From assembly GCA_000597885.1 (NCBI GenBank), contig CP004371.1, forward strand, positions 2,310,501-2,374,500: a DNA stretch of 64,000 nucleotides, written 5' to 3'. The position numbers were made by a program, and so were the translations under genes. The DNA is from Flammeovirgaceae bacterium 311 (GTDB taxonomy: Bacteria; Bacteroidota; Bacteroidia; Cytophagales; Cyclobacteriaceae). The notes under the pieces were generated by a model. That model was not told the DNA's origin. It searched no databases and saw nothing but the letters and a program-made list of their open reading frames with translations. Of this stretch, positions 17,085-26,862 are shown one piece after another; positions within the stretch are counted from its first letter, which is position 1, and every line of letters starts with the position of its first letter.

Positions 17085-18122
17085 ATGACTATATCTTCAC
17101 GATCATCAATCCTTCTCTTCATACTATCTTTTTCTTTATTATTAACGGCTTCAAGCTGTAGTACTGAAAATCAACAGGAAGAAGGTTTAAGAGAAGAAGG
17201 TTCAGTAGAAAATGAATATGCTCAAATTTTTGAACCTATACCTAAAGAGGTCAAAGCTCCGGAAGATAATCCTATGACAGAGGAAAGCATTGATCTTGGG
17301 CATATGCTATTCTTCGAAAATCGATTATCACGCTCTGGTGTTATATCCTGCAATTCATGCCATGTTGTTGGAGCAGCGGGCGTCGATCACAGAACCATTG
17401 CTATGGGTGATTCTGGTCGTACGGGACCCAGAAATAGTCCAACGGTATTTAATGCGGCTTTTCTTGAGGCCCAGTTTTGGGATGGACGTGTAAAAACCTT
17501 AGAAGATCAAGCTAAAGGTCCCATTCAAGCACATGTTGAAATGGATTTAACGCCCGAAGAAGCAATGCAACGCCTTGAGAGAAGTGGTTACAGGCCTTAT
17601 TTCGAAGCTGCTTTTCCGAATGAAGAAGATCCTTTTACTTTTGATAATTTAGCAAAAGCAATTGCAAGTTTTGAAAGAACGTTAATTACTCCGGGTTCAC
17701 CTTTCGATCGATTTCTAGCTGGTGAAGAAGAGGCACTGAACGAACAACAGAAAGCTGGTTTAGAATTATTCATGCAAAGTGGGTGCATTAGCTGCCATAA
17801 TGGTCCTCTCTTAGGAGGCAGATCCTTTATGCCTTTTACTCACGCAAAGGACAAAGGTGGTGAGGATAAGGGAGTATATGCTTTAACCGGTAAGGAATCA
17901 GACAAATATGTTTTCAGGGTTGCACCTTTACGCAATGTTCAATTTACCTATCCGTATTTCCATGACGGTTCTGCAGAAACCTTAGAAGAGGCGATTACTA
18001 TTATGGGTAAAAGCCAGTTAAACCGACAGTTTTCTGAAGAGGAAGTTACAAAGTTGGTAGCTTATCTTGAATCATTAAGTGGTGAATTTCCAATGGTTAC
18101 ACATCCACGTTTACCGAGATAA
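17085..18122 (+). CDS. Di-haem cytochrome c peroxidase (MauG/CcpA family) lipoprotein
   Basis: ATG 17085 gives 345 aa. A signal peptide ends at the lipobox LLTASSC (Cys25), so the protein should be a periplasmic or surface lipoprotein. Two c-type haem sites are visible: CNSCH at residues 89-93 and CISCH at 234-238. NSPTVFNAAF and FWDGR are family signatures. Members reduce H2O2 with electrons from cytochrome c, or oxidise protein residues (MauG). Haem attachment fits with the cytochrome c maturation gene downstream on the other strand. Confidence 0.93.
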   Translation: MTISSRSSILLFILSFSLLLTASSCSTENQQEEGLREEGSVENEYAQIFEPIPKEVKAPEDNPMTEESIDLGHMLFFENRLSRSGVISCNSCHVVGAAGVDHRTIAMGDSGRTGPRNSPTVFNAAFLEAQFWDGRVKTLEDQAKGPIQAHVEMDLTPEEAMQRLERSGYRPYFEAAFPNEEDPFTFDNLAKAIASFERTLITPGSPFDRFLAGEEEALNEQQKAGLELFMQSGCISCHNGPLLGGRSFMPFTHAKDKGGEDKGVYALTGKESDKYVFRVAPLRNVQFTYPYFHDGSAETLEEAITIMGKSQLNRQFSEEEVTKLVAYLESLSGEFPMVTHPRLPR

Positions 18123-18232
18123 TAGCTGTTTGATAGTTTCATCAAGATACTTTCCTAATGGATAAAGGAATTGAAGGTGTACTGTTGAACAAGTGCCATT
18201 GTAACCTACTTTATGCAGCAAATGCTACTGAA

Positions 18233-21200
18233 CTATGTGGCATATACCTTTTTCTCCTGAACACTCGCACTCCTATATTTAATCACTGCAACTATTGAAA
18301 CTGTCAAGAGAAACAGAACTGCCCAGTATACCCACTGCGGTACCGGCACTGGGTCTCCTTTGGCGTAGGAATGCAGACCCGAGAGGTAATAGTTTACCCC
18401 AAAGGAAGTCATGATGATGGAGGAAAAAGCCCATAAGCTAGCCAGGTTGAAGACTAAAGGGTTCTTTAGGGAAGGGATTAGTCGTAAGTGTAAAACAAAG
18501 GCATAGACCATGATGGAAATCAGGGCCCAGGTCTCCTTTGGATCCCAGGCCCAATACCTGCCCCAGCTTTCATTTGCCCACACCCCGCCAAGAAAGGTGC
18601 CAATTGTCAGCAGAAACAGGCCAATGGTGATAGAAGTTTCGTTCACCAGCTGAAGTTCCTGCAGGCTGTTTCGCCACTGCTGCGTGGGGGCGCTGGGCTT
18701 GAAAATCAAGAGGAACAAACTTAGGAGCGCAATGATGGCCGCAAGCGCCAGCGGGGCATAGCTGCTCACAATCACTGCTACATGTATTTTTAGCCAGTAG
18801 GAGTGCAGTACCGGCATCAGGTTGGTAATCTCTGGATTAAGCCAGTCCAGAAAACTCACAAAAAGAAGGGTGCCGGAAAACAACAAGCCCAGTGGTAGGG
18901 TGAACCTGGATTTGCCGGAGAACAGGAGTCCAAACAGCAAGATGCCCCAGGCCACAAACACCAGCATCTCAAAACCATCGCTCCAGGGTGGGTGTTTGGC
19001 AATGTACCACCTTAACAGCAAGTGGAAGGTAAAAATAGCGAAGCCTACCCAACCCAGAATTCTGCCAATAGACCAGAGGCGAAGCGTAGCTTTTCGCTGT
19101 CTGAACAGCAGGCTAATGCTTAACACAAGCATCAAAATACCTAATAGCCAGAAAAAGCCGAAAAGGCGGTTGCCCAAATTCAGCTGGTTGTAGAGCAGTT
19201 CTGCTTCTAAAAGTTCGGCAGCCGGATACACCGCTGCTCCGGCCTTTTGCTGAAAAAGCTGTATATAGGCAAGGGTTTCGTCGGCATCTAACCAGTCGCC
19301 ATCTTTTATGCCCTTGTCGAGTCCGGCAAGGTATAGGGCGCTGATGTTTTTCACAAAAAGGGCATCTTCTTCATCAAAACCCTGCTGATGCTGCTGGCTG
19401 GTGAACCAGGTGTTGTTCTTGTCGAGGCGGTTGGGAAAAAGCCGGAGAAAATCACCCGTAAGCAAGGCATAGAAGATATTGAATCGCTCATCTGTTTTCA
19501 GCAATTCATTGTGGGCTTCATTTCTTTCGGAGGGCTTGAGCTGGTTAGCTTTTTCAACCAGATCGTGCAATATATAGGCACCATCTTCGCCCAGGAAGTC
19601 ACGGAAGCTAAGCTTATCCTGCGGCTCCTTGCCCAGAACCTTGAAGGCTTCAATAGATTTTTTTGCATCTATTTTGATGAGGGGCAGGCTTGAATAAAGG
19701 GCTGGCTGCAGCTGCACGGCCAGAAGAAATTGCTCAGAGCTTAGCCGTAGATCTTCGGTTCCAAGAGGAATGGTAATACTAGTTTTTCCGCTAAGCTTGC
19801 GTGTTATTTCATTGGCAAGGGTGTTGAGAGGCTTCATGCGGCCATCCAGGTCCTGTACTACCAGGGTACCATATGCGTTGGCCTTTTCCAGCGGCACAAC
19901 GCTGCCTGCTATTAACGGCTGATCCTGTGCCATGGCCAGGCCTGGTGTAAAGAGCAAGGCCAGGTAAAGGCTTGCCTGCTTAAGTCTCCCCAATTTTTTG
20001 CCTACCAGATGTACCCGGCTGCCCTTTACAAAAAAGGTAAAAATCATGCCCAGTGTAAGCAGGATGTACCCCAGGTAGGTCAGGTAGGTACCAGGCCTGT
20101 CCTGGCTTACGGCCAGCACGGTACCTTTTTCGTCGGTGTCGTAGGATGACTGGTAGAAACGAAATCCTTTATGGTCCAGGACATTATTCATGAATATGCG
20201 GTAGGGAAATCGCTCCTGGCCATCCAGCACCATCATCTCGCTGGCATAGCTCGCGGGGCTTTGGCTGCCCGGATAACGCTCCAGCTCAAATGCTTTTAGT
20301 TGCAGGGCAAAGGGTAGCGACTCTACTTTAGGTCCGTAGGTGAGGGAATAGGTTTTTCCCGCATACTCAAAAGAATGCCAGGCCGGTTCAATCTTAACCA
20401 GGCGAATGTAGCTTTCTGTTACCAGCTTATTCTGCAGGTCTCTCACTTCTATTTTAACAGCATCTGTCAGATTTTCTGCCAGGGCTTCATCTGTTTCTGC
20501 CACATATGCTACTTCCTTGTTTTCATGAATGGCTTTTACCAGAAATGCTCCTTCTTTCCACTGGTACAGCGATCTTAGCTTCAGGGGCTGGGTTTCACCG
20601 GCATGTACCACGCCCATTTGCTGGGTGCTCATGTCCATTACCTGAAGATGCCGATCCGATTGAATAATCCAGCTGCTGTCCTTTTTGTAAATCTTGATGG
20701 GACTTTTGGCAGCGGCATCGGTGCCAATGGAAAGGGTACCTAAGTTCAGGTCTTCTCCCTTATTAATTAGAAAATCCTCCCGGCCTGTTCCCTGGGTAAC
20801 GGCAAAGTCAAGAAAGGTTTTCTTGCCATCTGCAAATTCCTCCCGGGCTCCTTTTATAAACTCCAGAAAGCTAAGGCTGAACTTTTGGTCTTCGAAATCT
20901 ACCTCAAACGACCTGGCCTCAAAACCTTTGCTGATCAGCTGCAGTGGTTTTTCAAAGCGCTTACCGGAATGCTCCCCCAGTTGCAGTACCTGTAAATAAT
21001 GGGCTGTGGTATAAAAGGTGTTCTCCGAGCTGCCTTCCCTGATATGCACCACGCCCTCGGTGCTAAAATAGCGGGTTACTCCCGCGCCAAGAATGATAGC
21101 TACAAAGGCTACATGAAACAAACCTACGGGCCATCGGCTGGCGGTAAAAAGCTTGTATCTGGGAATGTGAGAAATAAAATTAATGGCCATCCAGATCATG

Positions 21201-21355
21201 ATCAGCTCAAACCACCAGGCTTCGTACACCAGGACTCTTGCAACTTCGGTTCCATGATCGTTTTCGATGAAGGTAGCGACCGCCATGGCTACTGCAAAAG
21301 CAATAATGAGAACAAGCGTAGTTTTGGTAGATAGAAGTATTCTAAAAATGGGCAT
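18233..21355 (-). CDS. ccsBA: Fused cytochrome c maturation protein CcsB-CcsA (ResB-ResC)
   Basis: The 1040-aa membrane protein has a ResB/CcsB-like N-terminal part: transmembrane segments at about 10-30, 45-60 and 80-100, a large periplasmic domain, and a TM near 430. After a central periplasmic domain comes a CcsA-like part with many TMs and the haem-handling motif WAWDPKETWA near residue 930. System II proteins of this kind export haem and ligate it to CXXCH sites. The gene is downstream of nrfHA on the same strand. It may supply the special ligation to the CXXCK site of NrfA. Confidence 0.92.
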   Translation of the reverse strand: MPIFRILLSTKTTLVLIIAFAVAMAVATFIENDHGTEVARVLVYEAWWFELIMIWMAINFISHIPRYKLFTASRWPVGLFHVAFVAIILGAGVTRYFSTEGVVHIREGSSENTFYTTAHYLQVLQLGEHSGKRFEKPLQLISKGFEARSFEVDFEDQKFSLSFLEFIKGAREEFADGKKTFLDFAVTQGTGREDFLINKGEDLNLGTLSIGTDAAAKSPIKIYKKDSSWIIQSDRHLQVMDMSTQQMGVVHAGETQPLKLRSLYQWKEGAFLVKAIHENKEVAYVAETDEALAENLTDAVKIEVRDLQNKLVTESYIRLVKIEPAWHSFEYAGKTYSLTYGPKVESLPFALQLKAFELERYPGSQSPASYASEMMVLDGQERFPYRIFMNNVLDHKGFRFYQSSYDTDEKGTVLAVSQDRPGTYLTYLGYILLTLGMIFTFFVKGSRVHLVGKKLGRLKQASLYLALLFTPGLAMAQDQPLIAGSVVPLEKANAYGTLVVQDLDGRMKPLNTLANEITRKLSGKTSITIPLGTEDLRLSSEQFLLAVQLQPALYSSLPLIKIDAKKSIEAFKVLGKEPQDKLSFRDFLGEDGAYILHDLVEKANQLKPSERNEAHNELLKTDERFNIFYALLTGDFLRLFPNRLDKNNTWFTSQQHQQGFDEEDALFVKNISALYLAGLDKGIKDGDWLDADETLAYIQLFQQKAGAAVYPAAELLEAELLYNQLNLGNRLFGFFWLLGILMLVLSISLLFRQRKATLRLWSIGRILGWVGFAIFTFHLLLRWYIAKHPPWSDGFEMLVFVAWGILLFGLLFSGKSRFTLPLGLLFSGTLLFVSFLDWLNPEITNLMPVLHSYWLKIHVAVIVSSYAPLALAAIIALLSLFLLIFKPSAPTQQWRNSLQELQLVNETSITIGLFLLTIGTFLGGVWANESWGRYWAWDPKETWALISIMVYAFVLHLRLIPSLKNPLVFNLASLWAFSSIIMTSFGVNYYLSGLHSYAKGDPVPVPQWVYWAVLFLLTVSIVAVIKYRSASVQEKKVYAT

Positions 21356-21606
21356 GTATCAAAGGGAGTTGCAAATAAAAGATTTCGGTTTTAGTCTGTA
21401 AGCCGATGCAGCGCTTGTTGCAGGAATACCGTGTCAGGATTTTTACCCGGCTTAGAACTCAAATCATTACAAATAGAACATCTGGCTATACAAGTGCTCC
21501 AGTTTGAGTGAGGCAAAAGCAAAGCTACTGGATAATCCATTCAACAGGGATTACCAGAAAAGTAAATAGCCATACAAGTTGCTGTTTTTCGTAATAATAA
21601 AAGACT

Positions 21607-23103
21607 CTATTTGGTGCTGGTGAGGGTTTTAACTCCCTGCTGGGCCTCTCTGGCTTTACCTTCTTTCAGCCATTTGGGAACCACCTCTTCCAAAAACCTT
21701 ACTTTCTCGGCCTTTTCTTTTTCCAGGTCTACGCCAATGTAGGCTTGCAGTGCTTCTTTGCTGTTCAGGTTAGGCATTTCTACGGGTGTGGTATGTCCCA
21801 GGGAAGCCAGCAACCTTGCCAGTTGCAACCTTGATTCCTGTACAATGGCTAAGCCTGTGGATACAATGCGGCTTGCCTCTAAGGGAGCATGAAAACTAGC
21901 GCCATGCGAGGCTGCTACATAATCCCAGCGCCATTGGGCATGGCGGATGCCGGTGAGAATTTCCTTCATTTGTGCTTCGGTTGCGCCAAGCTGCCAGGCT
22001 TTTTCTGCCTCCAGGTGCGCCATGGCCAGGTTACGCTGGAGCACTGTTGAACCCTCTTTCACTCTGCCTTGTCGTTCGTACACATCTGTAACCAGGTCCG
22101 ATATCTTTTCCCGATGGCATACAAAGCAGGAATTTTCGACATTGCTAAGGGGGGAGCCGATGTGGTGATCGGTGAATTTCTGGCCGCCTTCAGTTCGGTA
22201 AGGCATGTGGCAGTCTGCACAGGATACGCCTCTTTTGGCATGCACTCCCTTGGTATAAAGCTCATAATCGGGGTGCTGGGCCTTTATCATTTTGGCTTTG
22301 CTCAAGGGATGGGTCCAATCACTAAAACCAATGGAATCGTAGTATGCTTCCATCTGCTCCACATCCATACCGTCCTTCCAGGGAAAGGTTACATACTGGG
22401 CTTTTTCTTTGCCGGGAATGGTTTTGTCAAAATAATATTCAACATGGCACTGGGCGCATACAAGGGAGCGCATTTCCTGGTGCGATGCCTGATTGATATC
22501 TTTGCCCATAGCCTGAAACGCTTCGATAAGGGCTGGCCGGGTAATGGTCAGGTTCATGGTTTGGGGATTATGGCAATCGGCACAACCGATGGGGTTGATC
22601 ACCTGGGTTCCCAAATCCGAAAGTTTCTTGCTGTAGAATTCGGTTACCCCAATTTCGTTCATCAGGCGGGGTACATCGGGACTTTTGCAGGTCCAGCAGG
22701 TGCTGGGCATTACGCCCGCGCCTGGTTCCATGGGAGCTCCTATCCGAACAGAAGCCAATACATCATTAACTGCATAGGCATGTCCCCTGGGCTGGTTATA
22801 CCCTTTGCTAAACGCATAGCCGGCCCACAGAATGATCATTTCGGGATTTTCTTCCAGTGCATCCCGAAAGCCACTGGTGTTGTATTTGCTGTGAAAGGTA
22901 GTGTCGGCGGTTTTTTGATAGGACTGGTACTGCCGTGGATAGTTCAAGCCCCATAAGGAGTCCCTGGGCTCTATGCCTTCCAAAGCTACTTTAGGCTGGT
23001 AGGCGAATCTAGCCTCTGTTTTCCTATCCATGATGGAGTAAGCCAACATAGCCAGTAAAAAAACCACTACCGCTGTCAGTGTAAAAAGTATCCAGTTTTT
23101 CAT
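21607..23103 (-). CDS. nrfA: Cytochrome c552 nitrite reductase NrfA
   Basis: This 498-aa pentahaem protein has the diagnostic first site CWTCK (136-140), then CADCH (174-178), CAQCH (216-220), CADCH (295-299) and CFVCH (326-330). The N-terminal hydrophobic segment (about 5-22) is a signal or anchor. NrfA reduces nitrite to ammonium with six electrons in the periplasm, taking electrons from NrfH. It begins 13 bp after nrfH ends, so the two form one operon. Confidence 0.97.
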   Translation of the reverse strand: MKNWILFTLTAVVVFLLAMLAYSIMDRKTEARFAYQPKVALEGIEPRDSLWGLNYPRQYQSYQKTADTTFHSKYNTSGFRDALEENPEMIILWAGYAFSKGYNQPRGHAYAVNDVLASVRIGAPMEPGAGVMPSTCWTCKSPDVPRLMNEIGVTEFYSKKLSDLGTQVINPIGCADCHNPQTMNLTITRPALIEAFQAMGKDINQASHQEMRSLVCAQCHVEYYFDKTIPGKEKAQYVTFPWKDGMDVEQMEAYYDSIGFSDWTHPLSKAKMIKAQHPDYELYTKGVHAKRGVSCADCHMPYRTEGGQKFTDHHIGSPLSNVENSCFVCHREKISDLVTDVYERQGRVKEGSTVLQRNLAMAHLEAEKAWQLGATEAQMKEILTGIRHAQWRWDYVAASHGASFHAPLEASRIVSTGLAIVQESRLQLARLLASLGHTTPVEMPNLNSKEALQAYIGVDLEKEKAEKVRFLEEVVPKWLKEGKAREAQQGVKTLTSTK

Positions 23104-23116
23104 GAGGGGCTTGTGT

Positions 23117-23764
23117 TTATTTTGTGTTGGTCTTTTGTTCCTTTTTCTTCATTGTTTCCTTGAGCCATTTTGGTATGATCTCCTGATCGGGTGGCGCATG
23201 GGCTCTAATGGGTTCAATTTGGTGGCCTACCGCAGAAAGACTTTTTACCCTGCCATGCGGCACTTCGCGGTGACATTCCCAGCAGGTTCTGTCGGTTCTA
23301 TTTCCATGATGGTCTTCTACAAAACCCAGCATTTTGGCATCGGTCACCTGGTCCTGGTGGCAGCGGATGCAGTTGCTTTGTATAACAGCAATGGAAGGGC
23401 CCAGGGCTTTAATAACCTGGGGCTCTGCCCTAAGGGTGAAAATGGAAGCATGATAAAGACCATCCTTTGCTTTGAAAAAATACTTATTGAAGATGTTGTC
23501 CTGGGGAACGTGGCAATCGTTGCAATGCGCCACTTCGCGGTGGGAACTGTGGTTCCAGGTGATGTATTGCGGCGTCATCAAGTGGCAATTCACACAGGCC
23601 TGGGGATCGTCAGAAAGATAAGACACTGCATTACTCACCTTGAGCATATAAACACCCAGCCCGGCAATCACGGCCATCAGAAAAGTTGCGGCTGGTCTCC
23701 ACCTTCTGGGCGGAACCAGACTGTAGCGAAAAAGAAATCTTTTGAAGCGCTGAAAAAATGCCAT
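23117..23764 (-). CDS. nrfH: NrfH-type tetrahaem quinol dehydrogenase
   Basis: The 215-aa protein has one N-terminal TM (about 24-41) and four haem sites: CVNCH (57-61), CNDCH (81-85), CIRCH (132-136) and CWECH (161-165). NapC/NirT-family NrfH anchors NrfA to the membrane and passes electrons from menaquinol. It is the first gene of the nrfHA operon. No clear FNR-type palindrome was recognised upstream. Confidence 0.95.
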   Translation of the reverse strand: MAFFQRFKRFLFRYSLVPPRRWRPAATFLMAVIAGLGVYMLKVSNAVSYLSDDPQACVNCHLMTPQYITWNHSSHREVAHCNDCHVPQDNIFNKYFFKAKDGLYHASIFTLRAEPQVIKALGPSIAVIQSNCIRCHQDQVTDAKMLGFVEDHHGNRTDRTCWECHREVPHGRVKSLSAVGHQIEPIRAHAPPDQEIIPKWLKETMKKKEQKTNTK

Positions 23765-24332
23765 CGCCTGTATATTCTATCTCAAGCTATTATAGAAAAA
23801 AACTTTATTAAAAGAACACAATTTTTTTTAGAATTTGAAACTTTACTAGCTGTCTTTGTTTAGATAATAATTTTAAATATGACCTTCTATTAAGCTGTTC
23901 ATGCCAGATGGAGGATAAACAAGTTGGTCTATTTGAGGTATAATAGCTTTAGAAATCAGTACTCTAACTGCTGTTAAGTGCAGTAGCTACAGCTATATTT
24001 AAACATTCAAAACCAGATACTGGAACAGCAATGATTTCAGGTTTTTTGGTATAAGTTGATTAAGCTCCCGGGATTAGAGCACTGATCTGTAGAAGTATTG
24101 ATAGAAAATGCTAAATCTTTTGATTAGACGAACCCATGAATTATCCTAAAAGGTTAACTACTCATTACTACAATTAACTCACCAAAAAATAGGCGAGGGG
24201 CAGCCCAAAGCCAGATTTTTCCAAAATAAACAGGAAGCTTCCTGTGGAATTTTTTCAGACTCAAAATGTGGCTTTTTTGGCTCGAAAACCGCCTCCAGAT
24301 GCAGAGAAAGCCCTTTTTTAGGGTATGGGCAC
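23765..24332. other. AT-rich gap upstream of nrfH
   Basis: This must hold the nrfHA promoter, but I see no unambiguous boxes. The minus-strand ORF at 24179-24448 is not credible because it reads through tRNA-like sequence. Confidence 0.5.
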
Positions 24333-24355
24333 GGTTCGAATCCTGCCACCCCCAC
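24333..24355 (+). other. tRNA 3'-end remnant (T loop plus acceptor strand)
   Basis: GGTTCGAATCCTGCC followed by ACCCCCAC looks like the T loop, 3' T strand and acceptor strand of a tRNA. The upstream sequence does not complete a T stem (only two base pairs) or any cloverleaf. It may be a displaced attachment-site copy or the scar of an excised element. No second copy was found in this window. Confidence 0.5.
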
Positions 24356-24559
24356 CCTGCCCCCTTTATAAAAAATTCTGCTATTTCTTATTCTAGACAA
24401 ACATAGACAGGATTCATGTGAAAGTGCCCGAATATACTTGATTAGCACTTTCTACTAAGGTGAGCTATCCACAAAGACAGTTATTTACCTTTAAGTGGAA
24501 ATATAGTCTAAAAGCTTATTGGTAGATTTTTGTGATCCCTGTTAACAGCCACCCATCTT

Positions 24560-24587
24560 TTCTCATAAACCGAGCGTTCATTGAGGC
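24560..24587. repeat. 28-bp palindrome, family member 11
   Basis: Left arm TTCTCATAAAC, centre CGAGCG, right arm TTCATTGAGGC. It lies 7.7 kb from the main cluster, near the tRNA remnant. The rest of 24356-24941 shows no gene. Confidence 0.55.
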
Positions 24588-24941
24588 ATGAGTTTGAAGA
24601 AATCAGAGGATTTTACGCAAAAGGATTTCATGCTGATCAGATACCAAGTTGTTGATTTTGGTATCTCAAATGCTGCTGCCAAACCGAGATGTTAGAATAA
24701 TTACATCACAGAAAAACCATTGTTTAAGTGTAAAGTTGAACAGTCAAAAGAAATGACACAGTTTAGATTACACTCTCTCTACCTGCGAATGCTTCCTGTT
24801 GGCTGTGATCCGCCCTTATCAGAGTTTCGTTGGCGACGCTCCCTGTACCCTCGCCAGAATTTAACAGAGGATATATCGGCAGACAGAAATGGGTCTATCC
24901 TCCTGTATGTCTCCGGCTAACTTACTTTTTTAAAATCTACA

Positions 24942-25238
24942 TTAGTCTGCTGGCTCACCTCTTCTAAGTAAAGGAACAAACAGCTTCTTTCTTTTATAAG
25001 AAGGGCCCAAGAAGAACATTTTGTTGTACCAGCCTACCCCTCTGTGATAGCCTGGAATATCATCCAGCACATCGGTCCTGTTCCAGCTGAGGGGAATGAT
25101 AACTGGTTCCCCAGTATCTCTGCTACCTCTGTATAAAGAAGTGCTTTCAAGGCTGCCTTCATAAAATTCCCAGTTGGCATTGTTTATTTCTTTTGCCAGG
25201 CTTCCCCCCCTGCCCGTAGCCGAATAGCAGGAGTACAC
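24942..25238 (-). pseudogene. Fragment of a glycoside hydrolase family 2 N-terminal domain
   Basis: The ~98 codons match the sugar-binding domain of beta-galactosidase/glucuronidase-like enzymes: NWEFYEGSLE, then VIIPLSWNR and YHRGVGWYNKMFF. No catalytic barrel follows and the tail is unrelated sequence. It is probably a decayed remnant of an enzyme once belonging to the uptake locus at 25.5-38.6 kb. Confidence 0.6.
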
Positions 25239-25523
25239 AGCTTGAACAACAAAGGAATACTTAATGTGATTTTCTTTTCGCCTTATTCTAATATGATTTA
25301 GGCCCCTGCGCCTTAGTATTGCCTTTAGGGGTTGTGCTTGCTGGCAGCATAGGCTATCGTCCGCTGCAGCACAGCTTAATAGTCACATATACACACCTCA
25401 ACATTCAGGAGCAGTTGAAAGTAGGGATAGCGTCTTAAGCTTATCACCATAACTATCTAAGAAATCCTATACGGTGTATCAGGAGACATATATATAATCA
25501 ATCTTGCATCCCTTACTCTATGG
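25239..25523. other. Gap between GH2 remnant and enolase-superfamily gene
   Basis: No gene or clear terminator is visible in these 285 bases. Confidence 0.5.
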
Positions 25524-26756
25524 CTATAACTTCACTATTTTTTTCCAGATAGCCTCATCATAAACTACACCTAGGCCTGGGCCTTCCGGCACTTTTAAAC
25601 TTCCTCCAAAATAATTGAATGGAGGTGTGTAATAATCCGATCCGGGATCTTTGTAGCCTGCCACCTCCTGGTAGCCCACTAAATTGGGGATCACTGAAGT
25701 AAAATGAAGCATGGCCGCAGCCAGTGGGTCGGTTTTAGGACTGTGCGGAGCTACTTCCAAACCATGCTGGGCAGCCAGCTGAGCTACTCTTAAACACCTG
25801 ATAAAGCCGCCGTTGTAATACAGATCGGGCTGCAGCACATCCAATCCTTTATTTTTGATGATCCACTCAAATCTGGGAAAGCTGGTATCCTGCTCACCTC
25901 CGGCCACTTTCATGCTTAGAGCATCAGCCACTGCTTTGTTGTTTTCGTATTGCTCAAAAAAACAAGGCTCTTCGAAAATAGCTACATTCTGGTCCTGTAG
26001 CATTTTACCAATTTCAATACCTTCTTTTACAGTATAAGATCCGTTGGCATCGGCATACAGTGTGATGTTGTCACCCAGCGTTTTCCTGATGAGGGGAATT
26101 AATTCTACAGATCTTTTGTGCATTTCGGGAGGATTGGACATCCTGCCACCTACTTTAAACTTAACTGCTTTTACACCGGTTACTTCCAGCCTTTTCGCCA
26201 GGTTTGCCACCTCCTCCTGCGGGGTGGTTTCACGGGTGAGACTGGAGAGATACACGGGCACCTCATCGCGCAGCACCTTTCCCAGCAGCTGGTTAACCGG
26301 TTTGTTGGCCACTTTGCCTAATAGATCAAAAATGCTGATTTCCACATGCCCTACGCAGTTCCAGAACGACATGCCACCATATTTGTAGTTGCTATTTTTC
26401 ACAAACACTTCATCAAGGAGCGTTTCTATATCCCGCGCATCTTTGCCGATGAAATTAGGAATTACCAGCCCATGCAGCAACGACAGCAGGTTAGGCATCC
26501 GGAAGTTTGCCATGGTAATGCCCCGTTCGCCATCTTCGGAGGTGGTGATCAGGAATAGCTCGCCATTGGCCTTTACAAATTCTATTGATTTGATTATAAC
26601 AGGATTGGGAATAGCTTTATGAAGGTCTAACATTTTAGGATATCCCGGAGGCAAGGGTGCTGAAAATGCAGCATTAGATAAGATCGAGGGCAAGGCAATA
26701 CCCAGAGCAGCGGCTTTTACTGATGTAGCGATGAATTTTCTTCTGTTGATGTGCAT
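25524..26756 (-). CDS. Exported enolase-superfamily enzyme (mandelate racemase/muconate lactonizing type)
   Basis: The 410-aa protein begins with a twin-arginine-like signal (NRRKFIATSVKAAALGIALP). The barrel has Lys199/Lys201 in KFKVGG, metal ligands Asp236 (YADAN), Glu262 (FEEP) and Glu288 (GGEQ), and His338 (APHSPKT). This is a complete acid-base and metal set. Such enzymes abstract the alpha proton of a carboxylate and dehydrate or racemise acid sugars, amino-acid derivatives or muconates. The Tat export is unusual and suggests a periplasmic substrate brought in by the SusCD pair. The exact substrate is unknown. Confidence 0.88.
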   Translation of the reverse strand: MHINRRKFIATSVKAAALGIALPSILSNAAFSAPLPPGYPKMLDLHKAIPNPVIIKSIEFVKANGELFLITTSEDGERGITMANFRMPNLLSLLHGLVIPNFIGKDARDIETLLDEVFVKNSNYKYGGMSFWNCVGHVEISIFDLLGKVANKPVNQLLGKVLRDEVPVYLSSLTRETTPQEEVANLAKRLEVTGVKAVKFKVGGRMSNPPEMHKRSVELIPLIRKTLGDNITLYADANGSYTVKEGIEIGKMLQDQNVAIFEEPCFFEQYENNKAVADALSMKVAGGEQDTSFPRFEWIIKNKGLDVLQPDLYYNGGFIRCLRVAQLAAQHGLEVAPHSPKTDPLAAAMLHFTSVIPNLVGYQEVAGYKDPGSDYYTPPFNYFGGSLKVPEGPGLGVVYDEAIWKKIVKL

Positions 26757-26862
26757 TGGTCTGGATTCTTTAGGCTGGAATTTATCTTTATGAAGAGGCC
26801 GTTCCTTTCGTCATGTGGCTGAAGCAGGCAAAATGCTGCTGGCCCTCACCCTCGAAGGCAGT

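Noticed and set aside
22069-22956. Long plus-strand ORF of 295 codons
   Set aside because: It is antisense to nrfA, whose haem motifs and frame are unambiguous. The composition is a shadow of the real gene.
23102-23863. Plus-strand ORF of 253 codons
   Set aside because: It is antisense to nrfH and has no domain pattern.
24179-24448. Minus-strand ORF of 89 codons
   Set aside because: It reads through the tRNA-like tail (the GVAGFEP signature arises from a T arm) and has no protein pattern.
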